A stretch of DNA of 64,000 bases from an uncultured Paracoccaceae bacterium (GCA_913061275.1 CAJXSR010000002.1:62001-126000), one strand, 5' to 3'; shown: positions 25,466 to 35,519, numbered from the stretch's first letter. Program-made: numbers and translations. Notes: generated from the letters alone by a model not told the origin.

Positions 25466-25945
25466 TTAAAGCGGTATTGTGGCCCATTTGAATTGCGCAT
25501 CGGTTTCAACCGCTTTGATGCGAACCGCACGAATGCGTGCCAAAGCTGCATCACCCTCTTCGCCTTGCAGGCACAATATTTTCAACACCAACATACCTGA
25601 TCGGCCATTGCCGCCTTTGCAATGAACCAAAATACGGCCATTCTTTTCTAATATTTCGTGTAGTTGTGCCAGATTTTGCAACCAAAGAGTGCGGTCTTTA
25701 GTGTCTGGCGTGCCATAATCCGTAATAGGTAGATGCAGCCAATCATAGGGGGCTTGCAAAAATTGTTGCGGTAAAGAGGTAACCATATTGGGAAATTCAT
25801 CTTCACCTGTAAGCGTGACAACTACATGTGGGTTCCATTTTGCAATAGATGCAAAATCGGCGTCAGTTACTGGCTGCCTGCACAATGCAAGCGTACCAGT
25901 CCCAAACCCTGCCACTTGATATATCTCAAACCGCTCCGTCGACAT
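25466..25945 (-). CDS. dual-specificity/tyrosine phosphatase family protein
   Basis: The 159-residue protein carries the phosphatase loop HCKGGNGRSG with nucleophile Cys109 and Arg115 (CX5R). Asp76 or Asp82 in the PITDYGTPD segment could be the general acid. It resembles cyclin-dependent kinase inhibitor 3-type and related bacterial phosphatases; the substrate may be a protein or a small molecule. Its start codon overlaps the stop of the flavin reductase gene by one base, indicating co-transcription. Confidence 0.85.
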   Translation of the reverse strand: MSTERFEIYQVAGFGTGTLALCRQPVTDADFASIAKWNPHVVVTLTGEDEFPNMVTSLPQQFLQAPYDWLHLPITDYGTPDTKDRTLWLQNLAQLHEILEKNGRILVHCKGGNGRSGMLVLKILCLQGEEGDAALARIRAVRIKAVETDAQFKWATIPL

Positions 25946-26553
25946 TACGTTTTCTCGGGTCGGTTAAGCGAAAATACATTATGTACGGACGTATAATCAC
26001 GATACCCCAAACGCGCTAACGGTGCATAACTGGTGACATCCAGTATTCCATTTTTCAAATGCTCATCATGAATATGCACACAAACCACCTGTCCCAAAAT
26101 CATATGTCCATTGCCGGGCAACGGGATGATTGAGTGCAAGGTACATTCAAATACCGCAGGGCTAACAGCCACAAACGGGGTTTTGATAACTTGCGGTATG
26201 CCTTTTTCCAATCCTGCCTGTTCAAACTCGTCAATACCATGCGGATAATGTTCGGATGTGACGTTCATCGCATCCTTTAATGCGTCTGATACGATATTGA
26301 CGCAAAACTCTTTTGTGTCTTGAATGTTCACCAAACTGTCTTTCAAATCATCAGATCCTGCCTTTGCGCCAGAAGCTGAAAACATCACCATCGGGGGCAC
26401 GTCTTGAATGCCATTAAAGAATGAGTAGGGGGCAAGGTTTGCAATGCCATCTTTGCTCAATGTCGAAACCCAACCTATAGGGCGCGGGGAAACAATGGCC
26501 TTGAAAGGGTTATGCGGTAATCCGTGATCGTCGATATTGGGGCGATAAAACAT
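25945..26553 (-). CDS. flavin reductase family (FMN-binding split barrel) protein
   Basis: The 202-residue protein matches the DIM6/NTAB flavin reductase family: PRPIGWVSTLSKDGIANLAPYSFFNG near residues 25-50 is the FMN-binding beginning, and GHMILGQVVCVHI is the conserved late strand. Such proteins reduce FMN or act as stand-alone flavoenzymes. It diverges from an acetyltransferase gene and is followed by a phosphatase. Confidence 0.9.
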   Translation of the reverse strand: MFYRPNIDDHGLPHNPFKAIVSPRPIGWVSTLSKDGIANLAPYSFFNGIQDVPPMVMFSASGAKAGSDDLKDSLVNIQDTKEFCVNIVSDALKDAMNVTSEHYPHGIDEFEQAGLEKGIPQVIKTPFVAVSPAVFECTLHSIIPLPGNGHMILGQVVCVHIHDEHLKNGILDVTSYAPLARLGYRDYTSVHNVFSLNRPEKT

Positions 26554-26580
26554 GTATTTGCCTTTATGAAGAATTGCCCA

Positions 26581-27129
26581 ATGCCTACCCTCATGCTATC
26601 GGCATTTCCAGAGTTATTGCAAAGAGTTGAAAATATGTACCGTTTGGCGGCCGAAAATAAGGATGATTGGTGGGAGGTCGAAGCCCTATACGACCTGACC
26701 TTTGCGCCTGGCCGTGAAGCATTATCATCGTACCGCTTGCGTGAAGGCGTGTTGCCTGTGGCTGATCTCTGCCTAACCGCGCGGGATAAAGATGATGTGC
26801 TGGCAGGTGTCATTCGGTATTGGCCAGTTGTGATCGGCGAAAATAATGCCAAAACCCTACTGCTTGGCCCTATTGCCGTTCACCCAACGCGCCAAGGTGA
26901 GGGCTTGGGTGGCTTGCTGATGCGTGAAAGTCTATCACTGGCAAAACAGGCAGGATGGGGCCGTGTTATGCTTGTTGGGGATGCACCGTATTACCAGCGT
27001 TTTGGGTTTAACAAGGCACCCGATCTGAACTTTCCACCACCTGTTAATCCTGATCGAATACTGACGCAGGAACTGGCTGAAGGTGCTTTTAAAGATGTGT
27101 CGGGGTCTGTGCGCAAGAGTGAAGACTAA
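26581..27129 (+). CDS. GNAT N-acetyltransferase (YhbS-like)
   Basis: The protein has the YhbS-type beginning EALYDLTFAPGRE...SYRLREG and the acetyl-CoA loop VHPTRQGEGLGGLLMRESL, then VGDAPYYQRFGFNKAP. Substrate unknown. The start is uncertain: in-frame ATGs occur at 26566, 26581, 26593 and 26635, and none has a strong ribosome site; 26635 (with AAAGAG upstream) is a fair alternative. The frame extended to 26524 would overlap the divergent flavin reductase. Confidence 0.82.
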   Translation: MPTLMLSAFPELLQRVENMYRLAAENKDDWWEVEALYDLTFAPGREALSSYRLREGVLPVADLCLTARDKDDVLAGVIRYWPVVIGENNAKTLLLGPIAVHPTRQGEGLGGLLMRESLSLAKQAGWGRVMLVGDAPYYQRFGFNKAPDLNFPPPVNPDRILTQELAEGAFKDVSGSVRKSED

Positions 27130-27214
27130 CCGTAGCTTACTGTCTAACTTGAATCATTAGTCTAATTATAGCATCCTGTGGTTGTATTGATTTAACTTTA
27201 TTTGAGGAAATAGG

Positions 27215-27622
27215 ATGAGCGGTGATATTATCAACGGGCTTTTCAAAAAAGGCGGCTCCCGTGGCTATTATACAGTTAAAGCTATTAACTGGGATGTTGG
27301 TAAAAAGGGTTCAGGCTTTACGATTACCGTTCCGAAGGGCCGTGAATTTGAAAGCAGTGTACCTAGGTTTTTACACTGGGTATTGTCACCTGATAATCTG
27401 CGATATTTATTGTCGGCTGTGATCCACGATTTTTTGTTGGAAGAAAACTACCGAGCGTTTTTTGCAGCAGGAGAATGGTATGACGCGGCACTTAAATCAG
27501 ATGGTAAACAGTATTTCACTTTTACCGCGGCCCTTGCGGTGACGACCTTTACGGTCATGGGGCGGATGAACAAAAAAATAAGAAGCATGATCCCGAAAAG
27601 GGGTGGAAATGAGCGACGGTAA
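27215..27622 (+). CDS. DUF1353 family protein, phage-associated type
   Basis: The 135-residue protein carries the DUF1353 core: SSVPRFLHWVLSPDNLRYLL, AVIHDFLLEENYRAFFAAGEWYDAAL. The family is common near phage lysis and tail genes and in gene-transfer-agent-like regions, but its activity is unknown. A weak hydrophobic segment lies near residue 112. GAGGAAATAGG precedes the start. No other phage gene adjoins it; a 12-codon frame beginning at the end of the gene (about 27610) is too short to call. Confidence 0.8.
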   Translation: MSGDIINGLFKKGGSRGYYTVKAINWDVGKKGSGFTITVPKGREFESSVPRFLHWVLSPDNLRYLLSAVIHDFLLEENYRAFFAAGEWYDAALKSDGKQYFTFTAALAVTTFTVMGRMNKKIRSMIPKRGGNERR

Positions 27623-27656
27623 GGTTATCGGCACCGCCATATATTAGTTCGTAATT

Positions 27657-29897
27657 TCACTGCCCGTTCAGCCACTTCATCAAGGCCCCGCGCACGGATT
27701 GTTCCCCCGATGCGCGTGCTTCATTAATCACGTCGCGGGCCTCTTCCAGATTAGTGCGGCGCAGCATGTGTTTTACGGGGCCGATGCTGGCGGGGCGCAT
27801 CGATAGATTGCGCAGGCCCATCGCGACAAAACACAATGCTTCAACTGGGCGGCCAGCATCTTCACCACAAAAACTGACAGGGGTTTCAAACAGATCACAT
27901 CTTGCTGCAATTTGTTCAATAAATGTCAAGAAACTAACGTTCAAAGTATCGTAACGGCGGCGTACACGTTCGTTTTCTCTGTCGGCTGCATAGAAGAATT
28001 GCTTTAAATCATTGCCGCCAATGGAAATAAAATCACACATTTCAAAGAATTGATCTGGTGCAAAAGCCAAGCTTGGGGTTTCAAGCATGGCGCCCACTTT
28101 CACATCCGAAGGCATCACATGGCCCAGACGTTCCTCATTACGCAGAACCTTTCCAAGCAAGGCTTTGGCATCGCGAAATTCGTCAAATTGGGCGACGAAC
28201 GGGAACATGATACGCAAAGGCCGCCCGTTGGCTGCACGAATAAACGCTTGCAACTGCATCTGCATAACGCTTTTTTTATCCAACCCAACACGAATGGCAC
28301 GCCAACCCATCGCAGGGTTGGGTTCATCTTCGGGCTGTAAGTAAGGCAGGACTTTATCCGAGCCAATATCAAGCGTGCGGAAATTAACGGGCAAGCCGTT
28401 TGATGCTTTATAAACCCGCGCGTAAAGATTGGCCAAATCAGAGCGCTTTGGCATTGAATTGCGCAACAGGAATTGCAGTTCTGTGCGAAACAACCCAACA
28501 CCCTCGGCACCAGAACTTTCCAAGCTGGGCAGATCGGCCATCAGGCCTGCATTCATCTGTAAACCAACCTGCACACCATCTTGAGTTACAGCAGGCAGAT
28601 CACGTATAGCAATATATTTTTTCTGGGCTTCCGTCAGCATTGCGACTTTATCTTTGAAAGCCCCCACAACAGTTTCATCGGCGCGCAGATGTACAACACC
28701 CTGATCGCCATCCACCAGAATTTCATCACCAGTTAAAGCTTCACGGGTGATGTTTTCGGCGTGAATAACCATAGGAATGGCCCAAGCACGGGCAATTATT
28801 GTGGCATGTGACCCTACAGAGCCATGTTCCAACACCAGCCCTTTGATGTTTTTACCATATTCCAGCAATTCTGCTGGGCCGATATTACTGGCAACCAAAA
28901 TGGCATTTTCTGGCACCGCATCACTCGCCGATCGGCCTTGTCCCGTTAGCAGGCGCAGCAAACGATTAGACAGATCATCCAGATCATGCAGCCGTTCGCG
29001 CAAATAAGGATCAGGTACGCGTGACATGCGTGCGCGTGTAGCAGATTGTTCTTTTTCCACTGCCGCTTCGGCTGACAATCCACTGTCGATGCTGGCTTCT
29101 AATCGTGATACCCAGCCACGTGAATTGGCAAACATACGGTACGCTTCCATTACCTCTTGTTGTTCTTTATCGGCGGATTTACTTGCGTTCAGCAAATCGT
29201 CAACATTTAGTCGCAACAGATCTATGGCCTCGTTCAGGCGGAATTTTTCAATGTCAGGGTCATCTGCGATTGGATTGGTAATCACAATCTTTGGGTCATG
29301 TAATAGGACTACACCAATGGCGGCCCCTTCTTGGGCAGAGCCGCCTTTAAATAAATGTGCGCGCTGGTGCGGGGCAGTCATGGCTTCGCCTTCGCCGGTA
29401 AAAGCACCCAGTTCTTTCATTTCCGCGATAACCATTGCCACAACTTCAAGCGCATAAATGTCGTCATCTGCGTATTTACGTGGTTCCTTACTTTGTACAA
29501 CCAATACACCCAGAACTTCACCAAGCCTTTGAATTGGCACACCTAAAAGTGAGGAAAACAATTCCTCACCAGTTTCAGGCATATAGCGAAACCCTTTGGT
29601 ATTTGGTGCATCTTCGGCATTAATAGGTGCCGCCTGCTTGGCTACACGCCCGACAAGCCCTTCACCCACACGCATTCTAGTCTGGTGAACAGCTTCAGGA
29701 TTTAGGCCTTCGGTCGCACATAGTTCCAATGTTTGGCGGTCGCGACGCAGGTAAATCGAACACACTTCAGTTTCCATGCTTTGTGCTACAAGCTGGGTTA
29801 TGTGGTCTAACCGCTCTTGGCCTGCACCATCTTCGGCTAGCGTGTCACGCAGCCTTTGCAGTAGTGTTCTGGATGTAACGCCGCTTTTTTTGGCCAT
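27657..29897 (-). CDS. ptsP: phosphoenolpyruvate-protein phosphotransferase EI-Ntr
   Basis: The 746-residue enzyme I of the nitrogen-related phosphotransferase system has an N-terminal GAF domain (about 15-160), the PEP-utiliser N-domain and the phosphohistidine domain with His in GSVGSHATIIARAWAIP. The C-terminal TIM barrel has FRTLDIGSDKVLPYL, GGNDLKQFFYA and FCGEDAGRP. It phosphorylates NPr, which feeds PtsN-dependent regulation of carbon, nitrogen and potassium metabolism. It lies 7 bases downstream of lysC, the usual alphaproteobacterial arrangement. Confidence 0.96.
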   Translation of the reverse strand: MAKKSGVTSRTLLQRLRDTLAEDGAGQERLDHITQLVAQSMETEVCSIYLRRDRQTLELCATEGLNPEAVHQTRMRVGEGLVGRVAKQAAPINAEDAPNTKGFRYMPETGEELFSSLLGVPIQRLGEVLGVLVVQSKEPRKYADDDIYALEVVAMVIAEMKELGAFTGEGEAMTAPHQRAHLFKGGSAQEGAAIGVVLLHDPKIVITNPIADDPDIEKFRLNEAIDLLRLNVDDLLNASKSADKEQQEVMEAYRMFANSRGWVSRLEASIDSGLSAEAAVEKEQSATRARMSRVPDPYLRERLHDLDDLSNRLLRLLTGQGRSASDAVPENAILVASNIGPAELLEYGKNIKGLVLEHGSVGSHATIIARAWAIPMVIHAENITREALTGDEILVDGDQGVVHLRADETVVGAFKDKVAMLTEAQKKYIAIRDLPAVTQDGVQVGLQMNAGLMADLPSLESSGAEGVGLFRTELQFLLRNSMPKRSDLANLYARVYKASNGLPVNFRTLDIGSDKVLPYLQPEDEPNPAMGWRAIRVGLDKKSVMQMQLQAFIRAANGRPLRIMFPFVAQFDEFRDAKALLGKVLRNEERLGHVMPSDVKVGAMLETPSLAFAPDQFFEMCDFISIGGNDLKQFFYAADRENERVRRRYDTLNVSFLTFIEQIAARCDLFETPVSFCGEDAGRPVEALCFVAMGLRNLSMRPASIGPVKHMLRRTNLEEARDVINEARASGEQSVRGALMKWLNGQ

Positions 29898-29904
29898 AAA
29901 TTTT

Positions 29905-31158
29905 TTACGCTGCTTTATCTAGTTCAAAAGCATCATGCAACGCGCGGACGGCTAATTCCATATATTTTCGGTCAACCAGTACAGATACTTTTATTTCCGA
30001 GGTCGTGATAACCTGAATATTCACGCCTTCATCAGCCAAAACGCCGAACATTTTGCCTGCGACACCCGCTTGTGAGCGCATACCGTTACCGACAATAGAA
30101 ATTTTAGCCACGTTCGGATCGTTAAGCAATTCTTTATAGTTCAATTCACCGTCTTCTTGGGAGTCACTTAGGGCTTTTTCGGCCAATGCAATTTGATCTG
30201 TTGGGCAAGAAAATGTCATATCCGTGCGTCCATCATCCGAGATGTTTTGTACGATCATATCCACATTCACGCCAGCCTCTGCCAAAGGGCGGAATATAGC
30301 TGCGGCTACGCCCGGGCGGTCAGCCACGGATACCAATGTCATTTTGGCTTCATCCCTAGAATAAGCCACGCCTTTTACCACACGAATATTTTCCATGATG
30401 TCCTCTTCTTTGCAGACTAATGTGCCAGTGTTTTCTGAAATGCTTTCCCCGAAACTGGACAGTACGCGTAAATTCACGCGATAGCTACGCGCAAGTTCCA
30501 CAGAACGGGTTTGTAGTACTTTTGCGCCCAAAGATGCCAGTTCCAGCATTTCCTCATAAGATATTTTATCTAGCTTGCGCGCGTTACTCACAATACGCGG
30601 GTCGGTTGTGTATATACCGTCTACGTCGGTGTAAATATCACAACGATCCGCATCAAAAGCTGCCGCAAAAGCTACGGCTGTGGTGTCTGACCCGCCACGC
30701 CCCAAAGTAGCGATGCGCCCGTCCGCCATAACACCTTGAAAGCCTGCTACAATGGCGACTTTTGTACCGTTTGCAAACGACGCTTCAATGTTTTCGCTGG
30801 GGATCGCATCAATGCGCGCCCCTTCATGGTGGCCCGTGCATTTCACCGGCACCTGCCAGCCTTGCCAGCTGCGTGCGGGTATACCCATTTCCTGCAACCG
30901 CATCGCCATCAAACCAGATGTGATGTTTTCACCAGAGGATACAACCGCATCATGTTCTGCCTTATCATGCAGCCCATTGTCAGGTGCGCTGTCTTTGACC
31001 CAGCCCACAAGTTCATTGGTTTTGCCTGACATAGCAGAGACGATAACGATAACCTCATTGCCGTTATCAACCTCTTGCTTCACCTTGCCAGCAGCATTCG
31101 CGATCTTATCCAGATCCGCTACAGAGGTACCACCAAATTTCATCACAATGCGCGACAT
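29905..31158 (-). CDS. lysC: aspartate kinase
   Basis: The 417-residue enzyme phosphorylates aspartate, the first step to lysine, threonine and methionine. The kinase domain begins RIVMKFGGTSVADLDK and includes GRGGSDTTAVAFAAAFDADR; two ACT domains form the C-terminal third (VADRPGVAAAIFRPLAEAGV and GVAGKMFGVLADEGVNIQ). A GTG at 31161 precedes the ATG at 31158, which is chosen because GGA lies eight bases upstream. Feedback control by lysine/threonine is expected from the ACT domains. Confidence 0.97.
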   Translation of the reverse strand: MSRIVMKFGGTSVADLDKIANAAGKVKQEVDNGNEVIVIVSAMSGKTNELVGWVKDSAPDNGLHDKAEHDAVVSSGENITSGLMAMRLQEMGIPARSWQGWQVPVKCTGHHEGARIDAIPSENIEASFANGTKVAIVAGFQGVMADGRIATLGRGGSDTTAVAFAAAFDADRCDIYTDVDGIYTTDPRIVSNARKLDKISYEEMLELASLGAKVLQTRSVELARSYRVNLRVLSSFGESISENTGTLVCKEEDIMENIRVVKGVAYSRDEAKMTLVSVADRPGVAAAIFRPLAEAGVNVDMIVQNISDDGRTDMTFSCPTDQIALAEKALSDSQEDGELNYKELLNDPNVAKISIVGNGMRSQAGVAGKMFGVLADEGVNIQVITTSEIKVSVLVDRKYMELAVRALHDAFELDKAA

Positions 31159-31410
31159 CACTTTATTCCAAATCCCAGTATTCGTCAGCGCGTGTCTTAC
31201 GCGGGTTGCGGGCAGGGAGCAAGGGAAAGTGGTTGATGCGCAGTAATTTTGGGGTGGCTTTTGCCTGCGTACATTATGAAATGTAGAAACACGAGTTGAT
31301 ACTTATATGAATACATACTTGTACCGCCTATTTTTTATATGAAAAGGGTGTGGTTTTGCCTAGGGTAGAAAAACGGCCTGAAAATCCAGGCTAGATTTCG
31401 GGGGGTATCA

Positions 31411-32670
31411 ATGAAAATAGTAAACCAGACAACAAGATTGGCTTGTCTTTCAGTAGCCACATGTGCTGCATTATTTACACAACCAGTTGCTGCGACCGAA
31501 GGGTATTTTGCCCTAGGTTACGGCCCAAACCAACGTGCGTTGGCCGGTGCAGGTGTTGCGCACGGTTTTGAAGCAATGTCTGTGGCGGTAAATCCTGCAT
31601 CGGCGACAGGGGTAGGGCATGAAGTGCAAATCGGATTGCAGTTTTTCTCACCCAGACGTGGTTACACAGCTACGGGAACGGGATTTGTGCCCACGGGTAC
31701 TGTAGACAGCGGGTCAAATTTGTTTCTGATCCCCAACTTTTCATATAATCGTCCGCTAGATAGCGGGGCGGTTTTAAATTTTTCGGCATACGGAAATGGC
31801 GGCATGAATACCGATTTTGGTACAGGATTGGCAGGCTGCGGTTCTGTTTTTTGCGGCGGCCCTGTGGGTGTTGATCTTAGTCAATTATTTCTTTCGGCTA
31901 CTTACGCACAAAAACACGGTAATCTGTCATGGGGCATTGCCCCCACGTTGGCTGCACAAAGATTTGAAGCCAAAGGTTTAGGCGCATTTGCGGGGATATC
32001 TGCGGATGCAGCCAACCTAACTGATAATGGGCATGACATCTCTTATGGCTTTGGGATGCGGGCTGGGTTGAACTGGCAGGCCACACCAACCTTTAGCTTT
32101 GGCCTTGCGGGGCAAACTAAAATGTATATGTCGAAATTCGATAAATACGCAGGCCTATTTGAAAATGGCGGCGATTTTGATATTCCAGCGTCGGTAACAG
32201 CAGGTTTAGCCTGGAAAGCCCACCCGAAAACAACGGTTATGGTGGATTTACAACGGATTTTTTATACAGGCATAGGAGCGGTTTCCAACGCGGGAAATGC
32301 AGGCCCTTTAGGGGCGCCAGGTGGTGCTGGTTTTGGCTGGGATGACGTGAATGTCATCAAAATTGCCACGGAATGGAAACAAAGCGATAAGATGACATGG
32401 CGGGCTGGCTATGCCTATGCAACCAACCCTGTAGGCCCAGAGGATGTGACGCTGAACATCATTGCCCCCGGTATTGTAGAACATCATTTCAGCCTTGGGG
32501 GTTCTTATAAATACAATGAGAAAAGCAAGTTGGATTTTGCGGTTGTAATTGTGCCAAGAAGTACGGTTTCAGGCCCAGAGGTAACGCCGGCCGGTGTGAC
32601 GCCTGGAAGTAATATCGAATTATACATGCGCCAATTCAGCCTGTCGGTAGGGTGGTCGCACGCATTTTAA
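31411..32670 (+). CDS. FadL/OmpP1-family outer membrane transporter
   Basis: The 419-residue protein has a signal peptide (cleaved after about residue 29) and the FadL beginning TEGYFALGYGPNQRALAGAG, which includes the N-terminal hatch. The C-terminal beta strands end LSVGWSHAF with a terminal Phe, the outer-membrane sorting signal. The family imports hydrophobic molecules such as long-chain fatty acids or aromatic compounds. A small hairpin (GCCTG...CAGGC at about 31377-31393) and a G-rich ribosome site precede the gene. Confidence 0.9.
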   Translation: MKIVNQTTRLACLSVATCAALFTQPVAATEGYFALGYGPNQRALAGAGVAHGFEAMSVAVNPASATGVGHEVQIGLQFFSPRRGYTATGTGFVPTGTVDSGSNLFLIPNFSYNRPLDSGAVLNFSAYGNGGMNTDFGTGLAGCGSVFCGGPVGVDLSQLFLSATYAQKHGNLSWGIAPTLAAQRFEAKGLGAFAGISADAANLTDNGHDISYGFGMRAGLNWQATPTFSFGLAGQTKMYMSKFDKYAGLFENGGDFDIPASVTAGLAWKAHPKTTVMVDLQRIFYTGIGAVSNAGNAGPLGAPGGAGFGWDDVNVIKIATEWKQSDKMTWRAGYAYATNPVGPEDVTLNIIAPGIVEHHFSLGGSYKYNEKSKLDFAVVIVPRSTVSGPEVTPAGVTPGSNIELYMRQFSLSVGWSHAF

Positions 32671-32839
32671 GAGGTGCTTAAAATCTAAATCTATAGGGTC
32701 TTCAATGCTACATACCAGTATTCTTCAACGTGTGTATTGCGTGGGGTGAGGATATGGGAAAGAACGATATAATTTGTATTGTGCGTAATCTTAATTGGAC
32801 TAGCTTCTAATATATCTTTTGAAACACCGAGGGTTAAAA

Positions 32840-33478
32840 ATGCGCCGCATCGAATATTTCTTTTCTGTCCATTCAGCATATGCCTATCTGGGGTCCACTA
32901 AATTTACTGAAATAGCAAAGTCGGCGGGATGTGTGATTGAATACCGCCCAGTTGATTTGCGTAAAGTCGTTGACGCATGCAATACAGTTTCGTTTTCTGA
33001 TCGTAGTTTCGCACACAAAGATTATTTTTTCCGACGTGAGCTAGAACGCTGGTCCCAAGAACGCAATGTTCCCATTCTTTCGACAGGGCCATCTTTTCAT
33101 TCGCATGAAATAGCAACTGCAAGTTCTATGGTTATTGCCGCACAGTTTCAAGATATTGATGTAGCTGCATTTAGCCATGCTTTGCTGGCAAATCACTGGA
33201 ACAAAGATGCAGATTTGGCAGACCGATCGACGCTTGTTAAAATTGCCGCCAGTGTAGGGTTGGATGGTGAAGAATTACTGAAACGTGGTAGTTCTGATGC
33301 GGTGACAGCGCAATACGACGCCAACACACAAGAAGCGATTGATCGGTCGGTTTTCGGTTCCCCTACATATTTTGTTGATGGTGATATGTTCTATGGGCAG
33401 GATCGTTTAGATATGGTCGAACGCGCCTTGAAAAATCCATATGCTGGTGATTTTAAAATCAGCATGTCGCCGAAATAA
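32840..33478 (+). CDS. DsbA-fold isomerase (2-hydroxychromene-2-carboxylate isomerase family)
   Basis: The 212-residue protein begins MRRIEYFFSVHSAYAYLGS, matching the HCCA-isomerase/kappa-GST type where a Ser replaces the DsbA active-site cysteines. FGSPTYFVDGDMFYGQDRLDMVERAL at the C-terminus is the conserved cis-Pro region. The known reaction is glutathione-dependent isomerisation in aromatic degradation, but many members have other roles. GAGG lies eight bases before the ATG at 32840, favoured over the in-frame ATG at 32819. Confidence 0.88.
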   Translation: MRRIEYFFSVHSAYAYLGSTKFTEIAKSAGCVIEYRPVDLRKVVDACNTVSFSDRSFAHKDYFFRRELERWSQERNVPILSTGPSFHSHEIATASSMVIAAQFQDIDVAAFSHALLANHWNKDADLADRSTLVKIAASVGLDGEELLKRGSSDAVTAQYDANTQEAIDRSVFGSPTYFVDGDMFYGQDRLDMVERALKNPYAGDFKISMSPK

Positions 33479-33513
33479 TAATAGTACCTGACAAAGGTGG
33501 GCATCTGGTCACT

Positions 33514-34155
33514 CTACAACCTCAATTCCCGTGCAATTTTAGCCAAAGCAGCCGCATTGCCCCCGCCTGTTTTATCGCGAATGGCAGAACGGTGACTTTC
33601 TACTGTGCGAATGGAAATGTTCAGCCGGTATGCAATTTCTTTGTTCAGGTGCCCTTCGGCAATCAAAGCAAGTACTTGTTTTTCACGTTTGGTTAATCCG
33701 TAAGTACATTCGGTTTCGCCATGAACCCCCGAAGAGCTTTGTAGACTGGCTGCAACTTTCGGCCCCAAATATGTAGCCCCTTCAGCCACAGATTTAATGG
33801 CGTTTAACATCTCTGGTTTGGATACATCTTTTAACACAAAACCACTGGCCCCGATGCGCAAAGCTTCTTGGATATACTCATTATCATCATAGATAGATAA
33901 AAACAGAATACGGGTATTTATACCAAGCTGCATAATCTGTTTTGCAGCCTCTAACCCGTTCATTACGGGCATGGAAATATCCATTAACAGCACATCTGGT
34001 TTAAACTGTTTACAAAGTGTCACGGCCTCTTGTCCATTACAGCCTTCAGCGATGATTTCAATATATCCGACATCGGACAGGCGTGCGCTGATACCTTCGC
34101 GTAGCAAGTCATGATCGTCTACGATGATGATTTTAATATGTGAATTGGGTTTCAT
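33514..34155 (-). CDS. NarL/FixJ-type response regulator
   Basis: The 213-residue protein joins a REC domain (IIVDDHDLLREG; phosphoacceptor Asp in PDVLLMDISMPVMNG; Lys in VLKDVS) to a LuxR-type HTH (LTKREKQVLALIAEGHLNKE). Its ATG overlaps the TGA of the histidine kinase gene. The pair faces away from the TRAP transporter genes starting at 35704, so regulation of that transporter is the simplest hypothesis. Confidence 0.95.
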   Translation of the reverse strand: MKPNSHIKIIIVDDHDLLREGISARLSDVGYIEIIAEGCNGQEAVTLCKQFKPDVLLMDISMPVMNGLEAAKQIMQLGINTRILFLSIYDDNEYIQEALRIGASGFVLKDVSKPEMLNAIKSVAEGATYLGPKVAASLQSSSGVHGETECTYGLTKREKQVLALIAEGHLNKEIAYRLNISIRTVESHRSAIRDKTGGGNAAALAKIARELRL

Positions 34156-35519
34156 GTGCGGCCCCTGTCTTTCGTGATGGGCAAGGTAATACGAATGCCA
34201 AAGCCGGATGGTTTGACATCCATGAATTGGATTGTTCCACCAAAACTGTCAATGCGTTCTTGCATGTTGCGCAGACCAAGGCCTGAGGTTTCTTGCAAAA
34301 AACGTACCCCTAATGGGGCGCCGCTGCCGTCATCACTGATGTCTAATTGGATTTTACTTTTTATTTTATTTAACGTTATGAACACATTATCTGCTTGTGA
34401 ATGCTTAACCGCATTGGTCAGGGATTCCTGCACACACCGGTAAAGTGCGGTTTTGGCTTCATCGATCAACAGATCTTGTATTGGCTCTGCGTCAACCATT
34501 ACGTTAAAATCGCTCTGTGTACTGAATTCTGTACCCAAACCTTTAATAGCGGCCGCAAGTCCGATATCGTCCAACACTGAAGGGCGTAGATCCATTGATA
34601 TACGGCGTACCTCTGAAATCGCTTCATCCAGTGCAGTGATGGATTTTTCAATCGGTTGGGTGACTTTTGATCCTTTGCGGATATGCCCAAGTGCGCTTTC
34701 AATCCCGTATTTCGCGGAGACCAACAACTGGCTGATACTGTCATGCAATTCACGCGATACACGTTTGCGTTCATCTTCTTGAATATCCACGATGCGGGTC
34801 GTCAGCTTTTTCAGTCGGGCATCTGCCAAACGTTGCTCTGATAATTGCAGGCTTGCCAGAATGATCGTGGTGACGCCAATGGCTCCAATGGTTAAAAGTA
34901 AAAGCGCAAACCGGGTTTGACGGATCGAATTTTGCAATTCTTTTTGCACGATATTAACCTTATCAGTTACATCATCCAGATATATTCCTGTCCCCAACAT
35001 CCAATCCCATTTCGGAAAATAGGTTGAAAAAGCCAATTTGTTTACATAATTCCCCGATGAGGGTTTCAACCAGATATGCTCATAAAATCCTCCCCCTTCC
35101 TGACCTATTTTAATCATATCGCGGATGATATTCTTGCCTTCAACATTTTTCAGCCCGTACCAGTTATTGCCGACAAAATACGTCAGTCGCGGGTTTACGA
35201 TATTTTTGCCCTCGTTGTCATATGCAAAGAAATAATTATCCTCGCCATAAGACATTTTGCGCAAGATTTCAGTGGCTGAACGCTGTGCTTGGCGTTTGGT
35301 TTTCAAAGTTGAATTATACATCGGCGTGATTGCACCAGTTGCTAACTGGATATAATTTTCCAATTCCTTGCGCTTCAAATCAAGGTACATCTTTTCAACG
35401 ATTTCAGCCTGGGCAGTGGCCAATCGGGCTGATTGAATGTTCACAACAAATATGGTTGCCGCCGAGATTAGAATGATCGGCAGCAAAGCAATAAAAATCA
35501 GCTTTGTTTTGTAGTTCAT
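34152..35519 (-). CDS. sensor histidine kinase with Cache domain
   Basis: The 455-residue kinase has an N-terminal membrane helix, an extracytoplasmic single Cache domain (about 30-195) with NYFFAYDNEGKNIVNPRL and PKWDWMLGTGIYLDDV, a second membrane helix (about 200-225), then HisKA_3 with phosphorylated His in ERKRVSRELHDSISQLL and an ATPase domain ending SGLGLRNMQERIDSFGG. Cache domains bind small organic acids and similar ligands. The ATG at 35519 gives the membrane helix directly and follows GGGGAAAA. The partner regulator overlaps it by four bases. Confidence 0.93.
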   Translation of the reverse strand: MNYKTKLIFIALLPIILISAATIFVVNIQSARLATAQAEIVEKMYLDLKRKELENYIQLATGAITPMYNSTLKTKRQAQRSATEILRKMSYGEDNYFFAYDNEGKNIVNPRLTYFVGNNWYGLKNVEGKNIIRDMIKIGQEGGGFYEHIWLKPSSGNYVNKLAFSTYFPKWDWMLGTGIYLDDVTDKVNIVQKELQNSIRQTRFALLLLTIGAIGVTTIILASLQLSEQRLADARLKKLTTRIVDIQEDERKRVSRELHDSISQLLVSAKYGIESALGHIRKGSKVTQPIEKSITALDEAISEVRRISMDLRPSVLDDIGLAAAIKGLGTEFSTQSDFNVMVDAEPIQDLLIDEAKTALYRCVQESLTNAVKHSQADNVFITLNKIKSKIQLDISDDGSGAPLGVRFLQETSGLGLRNMQERIDSFGGTIQFMDVKPSGFGIRITLPITKDRGRT

